A DNA stretch of 39,451 bases, from NCBI RefSeq assembly GCF_024320865.1, contig NZ_JANDBD010000022.1:1-39451 (forward strand), written 5' to 3'. This stretch comes from Mycolicibacterium arenosum (GTDB taxonomy: Bacteria > Actinomycetota > Actinomycetes > Mycobacteriales > Mycobacteriaceae). Made by a program: the position numbers and the translations under genes. Shown here one piece after another: positions 1 through 8,539 of the stretch; position 1 is the first letter of the stretch, and each line of letters opens with the position of its first letter. The notes below the pieces were generated by a model, which worked only from the letters and a program-made list of their open reading frames with translations, searched no databases and was not told the origin of the DNA.

Positions 1-123
1 GAACAACGATGCCAGGAGTATCCCCGCTGGTTGCACACCTACAATCACCACCGCGGCCACACAGCACTCGGCGGTCAACCACCAGCCAGCCGTGTACCTA
101 ACCTCTCAGGTCAGTACAGCTAG
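1..123 (+). mobile_element. 3' end of an IS481-family transposase gene
   Basis: The first 40 codons are open to the left edge and end in TAG at 121-123. They read as the C-terminus of an IS481-family DDE transposase: the stretch RWLHTYNHHRGHTALGGQPP, then a short ASRV..NLSGQYS tail, is the usual end of these enzymes in actinobacteria. Only the last part of the catalytic domain is visible; the rest of the element lies outside the window. The end of the gene coincides with a CTAG at 120-123. IS481 elements are known to favour targets containing CTAG, so the element probably ends here, inside the neighbouring ABC ATPase gene. Confidence 0.85.
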
Positions 124-656
124 TCGAGCAACATCACCGCGGGCTTGCGGATCATGGCCTGGGCGATGCTCACGAGTTGGCGTTGACCGCCCGAAAGGTC
201 CGAAATGGGGCGCGCCGACAGGTCATCGAGGTGGAGTTCGGCCAGTACCGAACCGATCTCGTCGAGCACCGCGGGGCTCGCGCGGCCGGTGAGCTGGCCC
301 TGGCGCGCGAGGAGAACCGCCTCGAACACGCTGATCGAGACGGCGGGAGGCGGGTCCTGCGGCGTGTACAGGATGCGGTCGGAGAACACGTGCCGCCGCC
401 GCCGACGCCACCGGGCGTTCCGCCGGTCTGATGCGGTGGTCCGGTCCGTAGTCTGGGCATCGCCGTCGAGGTCGACCGATCCCGCCGCGGAGTGGATGCC
501 CGCGATGCATTTCAGCAGAGTCGACTTCCCCGCGGCGTTCGGACCGACGACCGCGGTCACCTCACCGGATCGCATCGTCGGGAGGGTGACGTCCAGGAGT
601 ACGCCGATGTGGCCGTATCCGAACGCCAGTTGCCGGACTTCGAGACCTAGTTCCAC
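120..656 (-). pseudogene. FecE-type ABC transporter ATPase, truncated at the IS junction
   Basis: This is the ATP-binding subunit of an iron-siderophore/heme/cobalamin class importer. From a GTG start at 656, overlapping the permease stop, it shows Walker A (GPNAAGKST), a Q-loop (TPQDPP), the signature LSGGQRQ and the Walker B VMLLD, and then stops at once with TAG. The glutamate after Walker B, the D-loop and the switch histidine are missing. About 178 residues remain against a usual 250-270, so ATP hydrolysis should be lost. The stop sits at the junction with the IS481 element. A longer reading upstream in the same frame to 1283 is a shadow of the permease. Start codon choice is moderately sure; the truncation is directly visible. 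Confidence 0.85.
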
Positions 657-1696
657 AGTCGTCGCGTCCTCGTGAGAATCAGGACGAGGAACAGCGGGAC
701 GCCGACGATGGAGGTGATGATGCCGACCGGCACGATCACGCCCGGCACGATCAGCTTGCTCGCGACGGACGCCGAGCAGAGCAGTGCCGCCCCGCACAGC
801 GCGGCGGCGGGAAGGAAGTGACGCTGGTTCTCGCCCACCAGGATTCGAGCAGCGTGAGGTCCGACGAGACCGACGAATCCGATGGTCCCCGATACCGCGA
901 CGGCCGTCGCGGCGAGAAGTGATACGCCGATGAGAGTGAGCATGCGGGTGCGCTCTACATCCACCCCGAGCGCGCGTGCTCGGTCCTCGCCAAGGCGGAA
1001 GGTGGTCAGGGTCCACGCGGACTTGCGGAACACGGGCGTGATGACCACGAGAACCGAGGCGAGCAGCGCGACCTGCGCCCAGCTGGCCCGGCTCAGGCTG
1101 CCGAGGGTCCAGAACACCACCTGCTGTAGTTGGGCGTCGGAAGCGACGTACTGCATCAGCGACAGCAGAGCTGTGAAGAGGAACACCAGGGCGATCCCGA
1201 GCAGGATCATGCTCTCCGCGCTGGCGCCGCGCAGCGTGCTGAAGCCGAGGATGACACCGCACGCGATCATCGCGAATACCCATGCGCTACCAGCTGTCCC
1301 GAGCATCGAGACTGCCGACGCGCCCACGACGACACTGAGGGCCGCACCGAAGCCCGCGGCGGCCGCGATGCCCAGCGTGTACGGCTCGGCGAGCGGGTTG
1401 TTCAAGATGGTCTGCATCTGCACGCCCGCGATCGCGAGCGCAGCGCCGACCAGGACGCCGGTTACCGACATGGGTATCCGGATGTTCCACACGATCTGCT
1501 GGATGGTCTCGTGCGCGTTCCACGGCGTGAACACTCCCTGCATCAGCTGCTGGAGAGGCAGTCCGCTTCCCCCGACCCCGACGTCGGTGACGAATAGTAC
1601 GGCTGTCAGCGTCGCCAGGCCGAGGACGATGGTGCGCCGCCGAGCGACCATGGCGCGATAGGCGCGGGTGGCGTTCGCCGCGCCGGGTTCCGTCAC
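647..1696 (-). CDS. FecCD-family ABC transporter permease
   Basis: The protein (349 aa) is an integral membrane subunit of an iron-siderophore/heme/vitamin B12 type importer. It has a short charged N-terminus, then many hydrophobic segments. The conserved FecCD stretches are visible: RIPMSVTGVLVGAALAIAGVQMQT followed by NNPLAEPYTLGIAAAAGFGA, and near the end GTIGFVGLVGPHAARILVG and a VPVGIITSIVGVPLFLVL membrane segment. The length is normal for the family. Its GTG start overlaps the TGA of the binding-protein gene (GTGA at 1693-1696), and its own stop lies inside the start region of the ATPase gene, so the three form one operon on the minus strand. The gene looks intact although its partner ATPase is cut. 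Confidence 0.92.
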   Translation of the reverse strand: MTEPGAANATRAYRAMVARRRTIVLGLATLTAVLFVTDVGVGGSGLPLQQLMQGVFTPWNAHETIQQIVWNIRIPMSVTGVLVGAALAIAGVQMQTILNNPLAEPYTLGIAAAAGFGAALSVVVGASAVSMLGTAGSAWVFAMIACGVILGFSTLRGASAESMILLGIALVFLFTALLSLMQYVASDAQLQQVVFWTLGSLSRASWAQVALLASVLVVITPVFRKSAWTLTTFRLGEDRARALGVDVERTRMLTLIGVSLLAATAVAVSGTIGFVGLVGPHAARILVGENQRHFLPAAALCGAALLCSASVASKLIVPGVIVPVGIITSIVGVPLFLVLILTRTRRLWN

Positions 1697-2850
1697 GGAA
1701 GTTCGGTCCAGAACGTTCCAGTCGGCTCGACGGGGAGGAACTTCTCGTGCAGCTCGCGTAACCCGGCATCAGGATCGATGTCTTGGAACAACTCGGGGTG
1801 CTGCCATTTCGCGAACCACTCGACGGCGAGGAAGTTGTACGGCGAATCGTAAAAGTGGTGCCACACGGCATAGGTGCGACGGTCTTTCACGGCTTGCAGG
1901 TCCGGGAACCCCGGTTGGCGGTCGACGATCGACCGGAGATGTGTTCGGGCCCGTTCCGCCGCGTCGTCGTAGCCGAGCGGGACGAAGCTTCCGGGTGCGG
2001 CAGGGGTGTCGGGCGACCAGTTGGCGCCGGTGGCGATGATCACTGCGGGGTTGTCGGCGAGCACAGCCTCGGGGGAGATGGTGCCCTGCTGGCCGGGAAG
2101 CATGTCGTCGGCGAGATTCACCCCGCCGGAGTAGGTCACCATCGCGGCGAGATTCGACTTCGCGAACGACGAGCAGCACTCGAAGTAGCCCGGTGCACGC
2201 CAGAGGAAGGTCGGCGTCGGCGGTGCGCTCGCCGAGTCGATACGCGCCTTCACACCGTCCATCTTCGCGCGGTAGTACGTCGTGAAATCGGTTGCCTCCT
2301 TATCCTTGTCGAAGAGGCGCCCGAGAAGTTCGACGCTGGGCACGGTGTTCTTCAGCGGATCGACGAAGTAGTCGACTACGACGGTGGGAATGCCGGCCCG
2401 CTCGAGTTGATCGATGGTGCCCGCATCCTGAGCCGCGGGGAAGTCGGACGCGCCCACGACGAAGACATCGGGCTGCAGCTGGATGGCCTGCTCAACCGAG
2501 AACGAGCCATCCCAGAGGTCACCCGTGGTGGGAATGTCCTTGATCTGAGGGAACTTCGCCTCGTATGTCGTGAGTGTGCCGGGATCGTTCTGGGTTAGGT
2601 CGTCCGGCCAGCCGACGATCCGGTCGGTCGGGTCGTTCTTGTTGAGCATCGCCGTCGTGTAGATGAGCCGGCCGCCGTCGACGAGGATCCGCGCTGACGG
2701 CACTTTGACGGTGACCTCCCGGCCCAGGACGTCGGTGATCACGGTTTCGGGACCGCTGGCCTGCGATTCCGTTGCGGTGGTCGTCGGGGAGCCGCTGCAA
2801 GCGGCGACGAGCCCGACGATTGCGATCAGAACAAGCGCCCTGGAGTTCAC
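1693..2850 (-). CDS. Iron-siderophore type substrate-binding lipoprotein
   Basis: This 385-aa protein is the periplasmic binding component of the importer. It starts with a lipoprotein signal, MNSRALVLIAIVGLVAAC, where the cysteine is in a VAAC lipobox. Next come a Thr/Ser-rich linker and the FecB/BtuF-like fold (Peripla_BP_2): TDVLGREVTVKVPSARILV is the usual first strand, and the pattern EQAIQLQPDVFVVG is the substrate-cleft helix-strand. It is first in the operon, with the permease following by a 4-bp overlap. The start is GTG at 2850; no strong ribosome binding site precedes it. The ligand cannot be told from sequence: siderophore or heme is most likely, cobalamin less so. I found no convincing iron-box or riboswitch upstream. 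Confidence 0.9.
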   Translation of the reverse strand: MNSRALVLIAIVGLVAACSGSPTTTATESQASGPETVITDVLGREVTVKVPSARILVDGGRLIYTTAMLNKNDPTDRIVGWPDDLTQNDPGTLTTYEAKFPQIKDIPTTGDLWDGSFSVEQAIQLQPDVFVVGASDFPAAQDAGTIDQLERAGIPTVVVDYFVDPLKNTVPSVELLGRLFDKDKEATDFTTYYRAKMDGVKARIDSASAPPTPTFLWRAPGYFECCSSFAKSNLAAMVTYSGGVNLADDMLPGQQGTISPEAVLADNPAVIIATGANWSPDTPAAPGSFVPLGYDDAAERARTHLRSIVDRQPGFPDLQAVKDRRTYAVWHHFYDSPYNFLAVEWFAKWQHPELFQDIDPDAGLRELHEKFLPVEPTGTFWTELP

Positions 2851-3031
2851 GGCATCAACAGGTACCCGACTCTTCCGGAAAGCGAAAGGCCCTCAATGCG
2901 ACTTGGCATCGCCGAAAAGTAGTCATCACCAGCATGTTTGAGTTATTCCAGATTGGTATGAAGCTGAGAAGTGTTTAGCAGCAGCGGTGCTAACTATTCG
3001 AGGCCCGAGTGACGGCTGCGACGAATGGGAT

Positions 3032-4171
3032 TCACCGCCGAGCCGCGGTGAACCGGTCCGGTGAGAACCGCGTGAGCGCCACGTCGCTTGCTCCGTCCAA
3101 GGCCAAGTCGGCGACGATATCGCCGACCCCGGCAGCGTGTTTGAAGCCGTGGCCCGAGAAGCCGCCGGCCAGGACGAGGCCCGGGCATCGTTCGGATGTA
3201 CCGATGACGAAGTCGAGGTCGGGTGTCTTGGAGTTCATGCAGGGCAGTCCGGATTGCAGTACAGGCGTCCACGAGGGAAATGCTCGGCGAGCGAAAGCCA
3301 GGGTCGGGGCGATGTCCTCGTCGATCAGATCGCCCGTGTTGTCGTCGGCGTGCGTCAGCCAGGGCTTGCCCGCTGATGAGCCGGCGCCGATCTTGACACC
3401 GCTTCCGTCAACATCGGGGACGCCCCATCCATCGAGTTCGCCGCTCTTCCGAATGAATGCGGGAAAGCGCTCGATCCCGAAGGAACCGTCCACGGGTGCG
3501 CGGAAATACAGTGCGGACGAACGTTGAACGCGAAGGGGCAGCTGTAACGTTCTGGTGAGGTCGCCGTACCACGCTCCGGTCGCGATGATGGCGCGCCGAG
3601 CGTGTATCGCCTCAGACGCGGTGGTCACGATGACGCCGAAGCCGTCCGATCGCACATCGAGCACGGGCGTCTCGAAAGCCAGTCGGGCACCTGCCTCTGA
3701 CGCGAGTCGCAGCGCGGCCAGGATGGAGGCCACCGGGTCGAGCAGGCCGGCGTCTGGTTCGAACACCGCGACGTCACCGTCTATCGGAACGTGCTGCGGG
3801 TACCTGGCGCATAGTTCGTCGAACTCGAGTAGGTGATGCTCGAAGCCGCCGCCTTCGCCGGCACTCAACGCTCCGCTGACATCGGCACCGTCGCGTGGGC
3901 CGATGTAGAGTGCACCTGAGCGCCGGAACAGGGTTGCCCCCGAGCGCTTTTCGAGCTCACCCCAGAGTGGTTTGGCGCGGGCTACCAAAGGCAGGTACTC
4001 AACGCCTTCGAAGACGGTCTCGCGGAAGATCCGGGATCCACCGTGCGATGAGCCGCGGGAGTGCGCCGCCGTGAAGCGCTCGAAGCCGACGACGCGAGCG
4101 CCCCTCGATGCACACCGCCATGCGGCCATCGCCCCCATGGCGCCGAGACCCACGACTGCGACGTCGAACAC
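3032..4171 (-). CDS. Sarcosine oxidase / N-methyl-L-tryptophan oxidase-like flavoenzyme
   Basis: This is a FAD-dependent amine oxidase of the monomeric sarcosine oxidase/SolA family, which demethylates N-methyl amino acids and releases formaldehyde and H2O2. The dinucleotide-binding motif GLGAMG sits at residues 8-13, followed by the acidic end of strand 2 (VVGFE). The motif CMNSKTPD, near residue 311, carries the cysteine that binds FAD covalently in this family. The C-terminal GGFSGHGFKHAAGVG is also typical. I place the start at GTG 4171, because AAGGAG lies 8 bases before it and the FAD motif then begins at the normal distance; a GTG at 4216 in the same frame would add 15 unlikely residues. 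It diverges from the histidine kinase gene with about 64 bp between them. The natural substrate is unknown. Confidence 0.88.
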   Translation of the reverse strand: MFDVAVVGLGAMGAMAAWRCASRGARVVGFERFTAAHSRGSSHGGSRIFRETVFEGVEYLPLVARAKPLWGELEKRSGATLFRRSGALYIGPRDGADVSGALSAGEGGGFEHHLLEFDELCARYPQHVPIDGDVAVFEPDAGLLDPVASILAALRLASEAGARLAFETPVLDVRSDGFGVIVTTASEAIHARRAIIATGAWYGDLTRTLQLPLRVQRSSALYFRAPVDGSFGIERFPAFIRKSGELDGWGVPDVDGSGVKIGAGSSAGKPWLTHADDNTGDLIDEDIAPTLAFARRAFPSWTPVLQSGLPCMNSKTPDLDFVIGTSERCPGLVLAGGFSGHGFKHAAGVGDIVADLALDGASDVALTRFSPDRFTAARR

Positions 4172-4235
4172 GAGATCCGCTCCTTTGTAGTCATCCCGAC
4201 GGTATCGCGTGACCATCGGGGGTCACACTTGAGGG

Positions 4236-5672
4236 ATGAGGGGGCAACTTCGACGCGTTGCGGCGCCGGCTCAGTGGACTGTCCGCGCTCGAGCCACGGC
4301 TGCGGCAGTCGTCGTGATGGCGTTGTGTCTGCTGGTGGCTGGAGGCGCACTGCTCTTCGTGATGTACTCCTCGTTGGAGACGTCGGCCCGCGCCACAGCG
4401 GATTCGCGCATGACCGGACTGATCCAGGAACTGGGGTCCGATACCCCGGCTCAACTGGACGCGTCGATTCTGGCGACGGACAGCCAGGTGGGAATCATCC
4501 AGGTGGTGAACCAGTCTGGGGACATCGTCGCTCGCTCGGCGGGCAGTCCGGACCACCTGCTGTCGACCGCGCAGTTGGCTCCCGGCGCCCGCAAGTTCCT
4601 CGGACGCATGGCCGTCGGCGACGAGGAGGACTTCTGGGTGTCAGCGGGTGGAGCGGACACGCCGGACGGACCGGTGACCGTGCTGATCGGAGCCGATCGA
4701 GAGCCAGTCGAGAAGGCGGTGAACACCGTCGCGATGTTGATCGCCATCGGCGGGCCGGTGGTACTCGCGTTGGTCGGTTTCGGCACCCACCGCCTCGTCG
4801 GTGCCGCGTTGCGGCCGGTTGAACGCATCCGCCAGCGCGTGGCCGCGATGACCGGAGGCAACCTGGGGGAGGGGCGCGTCCCGGTCCCACCCGCGCAGGA
4901 CGAGGTAGCTCGGTTGGCGGTGACGATGAATGACATGCTCGATCGACTGGTCGCCAGCCAGAACGCGCAGCGGAGATTCGTCAGCGACGCCTCGCACGAG
5001 TTGAGAAGCCCGCTGGCGTCCATTACAGCGGCGCTGGACCTCGCTCATCAGCGCCCGGACCTTCTCGATCAGTCCCTGATCGACGACGCGCTGTTCCCGG
5101 AAGCGCTTCGCATGCAAGGACTCGTCGAGGACCTGCTTCTGCTAGCCAGAGCCGATGAGAGCGGAGGTCGGCATACGCGGATCGATGTAGATCTCGACGA
5201 CATCATCCTCCGGGAGGCGGAGCGTGTGCGATCGCTGACTCACCCGACCGTCGAGGCAGATGTGAAGGCCGCCAGAGTGATCGGAGACCCGGATGGTCTC
5301 TCGCGGATGATCCGCAATCTTGTGGACAACGCGATTCGCCACGCGCACAGCGCCATTCGGCTCGAGTGCGGTATAGCGGCCGGAGCGGCCCAGATCATCG
5401 TCACGGACGACGGGCCGGGCATCCCGTCGGATGATCGCGGCAGGGTCTTCGATCGCTTCGTTCGATTGGACCAGCCTCGCGATCGCGATTCGGGTGGTGC
5501 GGGCCTGGGTCTGGCCATCGTCGCGCAGATCGTGCGGGATCACGGTGGCCGAGCGGGGGTCGACGAGGCACCCGGAGGTGGCGCCCGCTTCGCGATCGAA
5601 CTGCCCCTAGCCGGCGACGAACCGGTAGCCGACACCGCGAACGGTCTCGATGCTGTTGCCGGCGGCGGGTAG
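4236..5672 (+). CDS. Two-component sensor histidine kinase
   Basis: This is a membrane-bound HisKA/HATPase kinase (478 aa). Near residues 19-48 there is a first membrane segment, then an outer sensor loop of about 115 residues and a second segment around 165-190. HAMP follows, and then the dimerization helix with SHELRSPLA (His at about 254 is the phosphorylation site). The ATP domain shows the N box LVDNAIRHA, G1 DDGPGIP, the F box (RVFDRFVR) and G2 GGAGLGLAI. GAGGG just before the ATG supports the start. Its last 66 bases are antisense to the 3' end of the adjacent response regulator gene. Because the pair is convergent, it is not a normal co-transcribed operon. The kinase and regulator probably work together; the signal is unknown. 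Confidence 0.93.
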   Translation: MRGQLRRVAAPAQWTVRARATAAAVVVMALCLLVAGGALLFVMYSSLETSARATADSRMTGLIQELGSDTPAQLDASILATDSQVGIIQVVNQSGDIVARSAGSPDHLLSTAQLAPGARKFLGRMAVGDEEDFWVSAGGADTPDGPVTVLIGADREPVEKAVNTVAMLIAIGGPVVLALVGFGTHRLVGAALRPVERIRQRVAAMTGGNLGEGRVPVPPAQDEVARLAVTMNDMLDRLVASQNAQRRFVSDASHELRSPLASITAALDLAHQRPDLLDQSLIDDALFPEALRMQGLVEDLLLLARADESGGRHTRIDVDLDDIILREAERVRSLTHPTVEADVKAARVIGDPDGLSRMIRNLVDNAIRHAHSAIRLECGIAAGAAQIIVTDDGPGIPSDDRGRVFDRFVRLDQPRDRDSGGAGLGLAIVAQIVRDHGGRAGVDEAPGGGARFAIELPLAGDEPVADTANGLDAVAGGG

Positions 5673-6278
5673 CCCCAACTTGCGTCTCAAATAGCCGACG
5701 TACACCTCGACGATGTTGTCGTCACCCTCGTAGTTGGAATCCCAGACCGATCTGACGATGTCCGCCTTGCTGACCACGGTGTCGCGGTTCCGCAGCAGGA
5801 ACTCGAGCACACTGTATTCCCTTGGCGTAAGGGATATTTCAGACCCCAAACGAGTGACCTTGTGGCGGGCCGGATCGAGTTCGAGATCGCCCGCCACGAA
5901 TACCGACGGGCGCTCGGGTGCTCCGCGCCGCACAAGTGCGCGCAGGCGAGCGAACAGCACGACGAAGGAGAACGGCTTGATCAGGTAGTCGTCCGCGCCG
6001 AGGTCGAAGGCGTCGGCGAGGTCGTACTCGCCGTCCTTCGCCGACAGCATGAGGACCGGCGTCCAGATGCCCTGGGCTCTCAGCTCTCTGACGAGCTCGT
6101 AGCCGTTCTTCCCCGGCAGCATGATGTCGAGGATGATCGCGTCGAAATCGTCGGTCAGGGCGGTGTGAAACGCCTCATCACCGCGGTGCTCGACGTCCAC
6201 GACGAAGCCCTCCGACACCAGTCCACGACGTATGGTCTCGGCGAGCCGCACCTCGTCTTCGACTACCAGCACCCGCAT
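5607..6278 (-). CDS. OmpR/PhoB-family response regulator
   Basis: This 223-aa DNA-binding response regulator has a receiver domain (1-115) with the acidic pocket E7/D8, phospho-acceptor D51 in ILDIMLPGKNG, and the conserved lysine K101 in LIKPF. A winged-helix output domain (about 128-222) follows, with the OmpR signature LTPREYSVLEFLLRN and an end of VRGVGYRF. Full length. It is the expected partner of the neighbouring histidine kinase but lies on the opposite strand, with a 66-bp tail-to-tail overlap. Upstream are a direct repeat and palindromes (6321-6372) that could be its own binding sites. The similarity is to the TrcR/PrrA/MprA type of regulators as a class; I do not assign a gene name. 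Confidence 0.94.
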   Translation of the reverse strand: MRVLVVEDEVRLAETIRRGLVSEGFVVDVEHRGDEAFHTALTDDFDAIILDIMLPGKNGYELVRELRAQGIWTPVLMLSAKDGEYDLADAFDLGADDYLIKPFSFVVLFARLRALVRRGAPERPSVFVAGDLELDPARHKVTRLGSEISLTPREYSVLEFLLRNRDTVVSKADIVRSVWDSNYEGDDNIVEVYVGYLRRKLGLPAAGNSIETVRGVGYRFVAG

Positions 6279-6320
6279 GGCCTCGTCCCATCGTCGTGAT
6301 CGCTACCAGTACAGCAGAAC

Positions 6321-6372
6321 GTCACTGCCGGTGACGCCGGCTTTCAGCGTTCGTTCAGGTGGTGGCCACCAC
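6321..6372. promoter_or_regulatory. Direct repeat and palindromes upstream of the response regulator
   Basis: Three elements lie 43-94 bp before the regulator start. GTCACTGCCGGTGAC (6321-6335) is a hairpin-like inverted repeat. TTCAG occurs twice (6343-6347 and 6354-6358), 11 bp apart, one helical turn. GTGGTGGCCACCAC (6359-6372) is a perfect 14-bp palindrome. OmpR-type regulators commonly bind direct repeats with an 11-bp period, so autoregulation is plausible. This is inference from pattern only. Confidence 0.4.
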
Positions 6373-6390
6373 GCTTGAGGTGTGGGTGAA

Positions 6391-6621
6391 ATGACGGACG
6401 CGCTCAGCGCGCTGGTTTCCAGATTCCTGTTTACGCACAGCGCGGCCATTGGACCCGTGCTTCTGCTGGTCGTGGCCGGCATGGCAGCCGCGGCGGCATG
6501 GCATCACCGCACCGGCCTGTCGCACGTCAGGACGAGCTGGGGACTGCGCTCTCGACAACTACTGCGAAGCGCTCGAGCGGTGTCATCGCGACCTGAAGCG
6601 CTTCGAGTTCATCGACGGTGA
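6391..6621 (+). CDS. Possible small single-span membrane protein
   Basis: From ATG 6391 this frame codes 76 residues. The first half looks real: a short amphipathic start, then one hydrophobic segment (IGPVLLLVVAGMAAAAAW, about residues 18-35). The second half, which is rich in Arg and Ser, lies antisense to the 3' end of the MarR gene and may just be a shadow. It is divergent from the response regulator and begins right after the palindrome, so it could be a regulated target. GAGG is present but about 10 bases before the start. I do not recognise a family. Confidence 0.3.
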   Translation: MTDALSALVSRFLFTHSAAIGPVLLLVVAGMAAAAAWHHRTGLSHVRTSWGLRSRQLLRSARAVSSRPEALRVHRR

Positions 6622-7000
6622 GCGTGGATTGCATCGCGGCGATCAAGTGCGATACCGCGGCCCGCTGTGCGTCGATGCCCTCCGACGTGGCTTCGACCCA
6701 AAGACCTCGTTTGTCGACGGGATCGCGGCGACGCCTGACCATTCCACGCTTCTCCAGGCGGCTGACCGCAAGTGTCATCGTCGGCGCTCGCACTCCCTCA
6801 TGCGCGGCGAGGTCACTCAATCGGATGGGCCCGGCGGTGCGCAGGGCGTACAGAATCGAGCACTGCGTGAGCGAGAGGTCACTTTCCGATGTGCCCGCGT
6901 ACTCGCGCCTCCGGATCGCCGATGCTATCCGAAACATCTGCCAGTGAAGGCTTTCCGCCAACTCTGCAACGCCGGAGTCGTCTTCCGCCTCGTCTGCCAT
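6527..7000 (-). CDS. MarR-family transcriptional regulator
   Basis: This 157-aa protein has the winged helix-turn-helix core of MarR regulators, which bind as dimers and are usually released by small ligands. The order is an N-terminal helix (ELAESLHWQMFRIASAIRR), then SLTQCSILYALRTAGPIRLSDLAAHEGVRAPTMTLAVSRLEKRG (recognition helix) and the wing MVRRRRDPVDKRGLWVEAT, with a C-terminal dimerization helix. The length is normal. The intergenic region holds TTACAAAAGCAATCTAACCG-like AT-rich DNA and two GTTAC words (7033-7037, 7057-7061). A strong ribosome binding site points the other way at 7069-7076, so a divergent target gene, now broken, probably existed. Confidence 0.9.
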   Translation of the reverse strand: MADEAEDDSGVAELAESLHWQMFRIASAIRRREYAGTSESDLSLTQCSILYALRTAGPIRLSDLAAHEGVRAPTMTLAVSRLEKRGMVRRRRDPVDKRGLWVEATSEGIDAQRAAVSHLIAAMQSTLTVDELEALQVAMTPLERFAVVVESAVPSSS

Positions 7001-7068
7001 GAGCCAAGTGTAGCGACGGCCGTTCCAGTTTCGTTACAAAAGCAATCTAACCGCCGTTACATCCAAGC

Positions 7069-7583
7069 GGAGGAGGCACGATGGCCGCGACGATTCTCCC
7101 TGCTGTCCAGAAATCTTCGGCGCCCCTCTGCTCTTCGTCGGGCTGCACTGGCTGCGAACTGCCGTCGTCGGCGGGGCCCGGCACGGCCGCGGCCTGCAGC
7201 CGAATAGGACAGGTGGCACTCGATTTGACGTCGATCGTGCTGGCACTGCACGCGAGCGAGGGCCGCATCGGCGTCGTCGCCATTGGTGCCGACAGGCGCT
7301 CTGGCTCGTTCTAGCGGGCGCCCTGCGGCGGAACCCCGTGTCGCGAATACCCACCGCAGTGCGGTTCTCGTCGAAGGAGTGCTGTCGACCGGGGCCGGAA
7401 GGCGCCGAAGCGCGGAAGGCGCCGGAGCGCGGTGGCCAGCCGGCGCCCTCGCGCTCGTCGTTATCGTCCCCGTTGTGACGCTTTACGCCGGACCGTTCAC
7501 CGCGGCATCTCAGTGCCTGCCTCAACAGCGACTCGAGTGCTTCTCTCGTCAGCGGGCTGAGGGACGAGCTGATGTTGCCGTTC
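7069..7583 (+). pseudogene. Disrupted ORF divergent from marR, possibly a former exporter gene
   Basis: A very strong Shine-Dalgarno (GGAGGAGG, 7069-7076) precedes ATG 7081, yet the frame is open for only 77 codons and its residues do not form a family. Translation of the other frames gives islands that look protein-like, such as LLFVGLHWLRTAVVGGAR and, later, LVLAGALRRNPVSRIPTAVRF. The last resembles the ERR..NP..P..LF region of EmrB/QacA-type MFS exporters, which often sit divergent to MarR genes. I read this as a frameshifted remnant, but the family assignment is weak. Confidence 0.3.
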
Positions 7584-8138
7584 TCAGCGCGACTCGTCCT
7601 CTTCGTCGTAGACCCTTGCAGCGTAGAGCTCCAACGCCTCACCGCACTTGTCGAGTGCGCGGGCCGCCTCTTCGCGCTTGGGCGCTCCGTATGCGTCACG
7701 GGCTAGCACCTTCTCGTACCAATTCCGCAGCTTGACGAGCTCGACTTCGTTCTCCTCGAGTTCGCCGTAGGTGAAATGATCTGCGACGTATTCCTTTTCG
7801 AGCCCGGCATGGAAGTCCACGCACTTGTCCAGGATCTCTTCGTACTCGCTGTCCCGTGCGGTCTGGAACAGCTGCACGACGTCGGACCCGCCAGCCAAAC
7901 CGGAGCAGGACAGCAACACGGCCGAACCGTCCATCTCCTCGATCTCTCGACGCAGTCGACGGAGCGCCCGCTCGGCGCCATCGCGGGCGGGTAGCGCCGC
8001 TGCTGAATTCTGCAGATACACGGCGCCCAGCGACTTCAGCCGTCGCCACACCGCTGCACGCAGTCGCGTCGGCTCCGCAGGGATGCGGTAGATCAGCAAC
8101 AACCACTCGGGCTCGGCGCTGCTATCACGCTCATTCAC
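7584..8138 (-). CDS. ChrB N-terminal domain-like protein
   Basis: This protein matches the ChrB N-terminal domain, best known from chromate-resistance regulators: the opening EWLLLIYRIPAEPTRLRAAVWRRLKSLGAVYLQNSAAALP is characteristic, and is followed by an acidic/basic helical part (LRREIEEMDGSAVLLSC). A long charged helical tail (EYEEILDKCVDFHAGLEKEY and so on) completes about 184 residues. The C-terminal ChrB domain and a ChrA transporter are not here, so it is a stand-alone ChrB-N protein, common in actinobacteria and of unclear function. I prefer GTG 8138; GTG 8171 in frame would add 11 residues. Neither has a clear ribosome binding site. Confidence 0.75.
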   Translation of the reverse strand: MNERDSSAEPEWLLLIYRIPAEPTRLRAAVWRRLKSLGAVYLQNSAAALPARDGAERALRRLRREIEEMDGSAVLLSCSGLAGGSDVVQLFQTARDSEYEEILDKCVDFHAGLEKEYVADHFTYGELEENEVELVKLRNWYEKVLARDAYGAPKREEAARALDKCGEALELYAARVYDEEDESR

Positions 8139-8171
8139 TAGCCCAGTGTGCCGGACGTGCACTGCTGGCAC

Positions 8172-8539
8172 GGTCGCCCTGTGATTTCCGCTCGGCGGCC
8201 GAAAACGTACGTTCCTGAGTCATTCACCGCAGGTCACGTGCGACGTTCCGGCCGCGCTCCGGATATCGAATGCGTGCGCCTGCCCTATCCGCACCCGCCG
8301 AGCCTCGTTCGCAACGGTGAAGCCCTGCCCACCTCACCGCGTAGACACTGAACGCAGCACGACTCTCGATGGATTCACTGGCGGTGAACCGTCACCAGCT
8401 TGCTGAGTGCTCGAACAGGCGCGATGCAATCACTACCTGCGCCAGCATCCCGCCCACACTGACACATGGCGGAGGTGATCGGCGATGACGAATGTCGGCT
8501 ATCCGGACGTCATGTGGGGATTAATCCGCGTCCACTGAG
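8172..8539. other. Gene-free stretch
   Basis: I see no convincing coding frame, RNA gene or repeat in this stretch between the ChrB-like gene and the isocitrate-lyase-family pseudogene. Short frames on both strands have no recognisable protein pattern. Confidence 0.5.

Noticed and set aside
657..1283. N-terminal extension of the ABC ATPase frame
   Set aside because: It overlaps the permease in another frame; the residues are Arg-rich noise until the real start near 656.
2851..3031. Iron-regulator (IdeR) box or riboswitch before the importer operon
   Set aside because: No sequence close to the known IdeR consensus and no cobalamin-riboswitch-like core could be seen.
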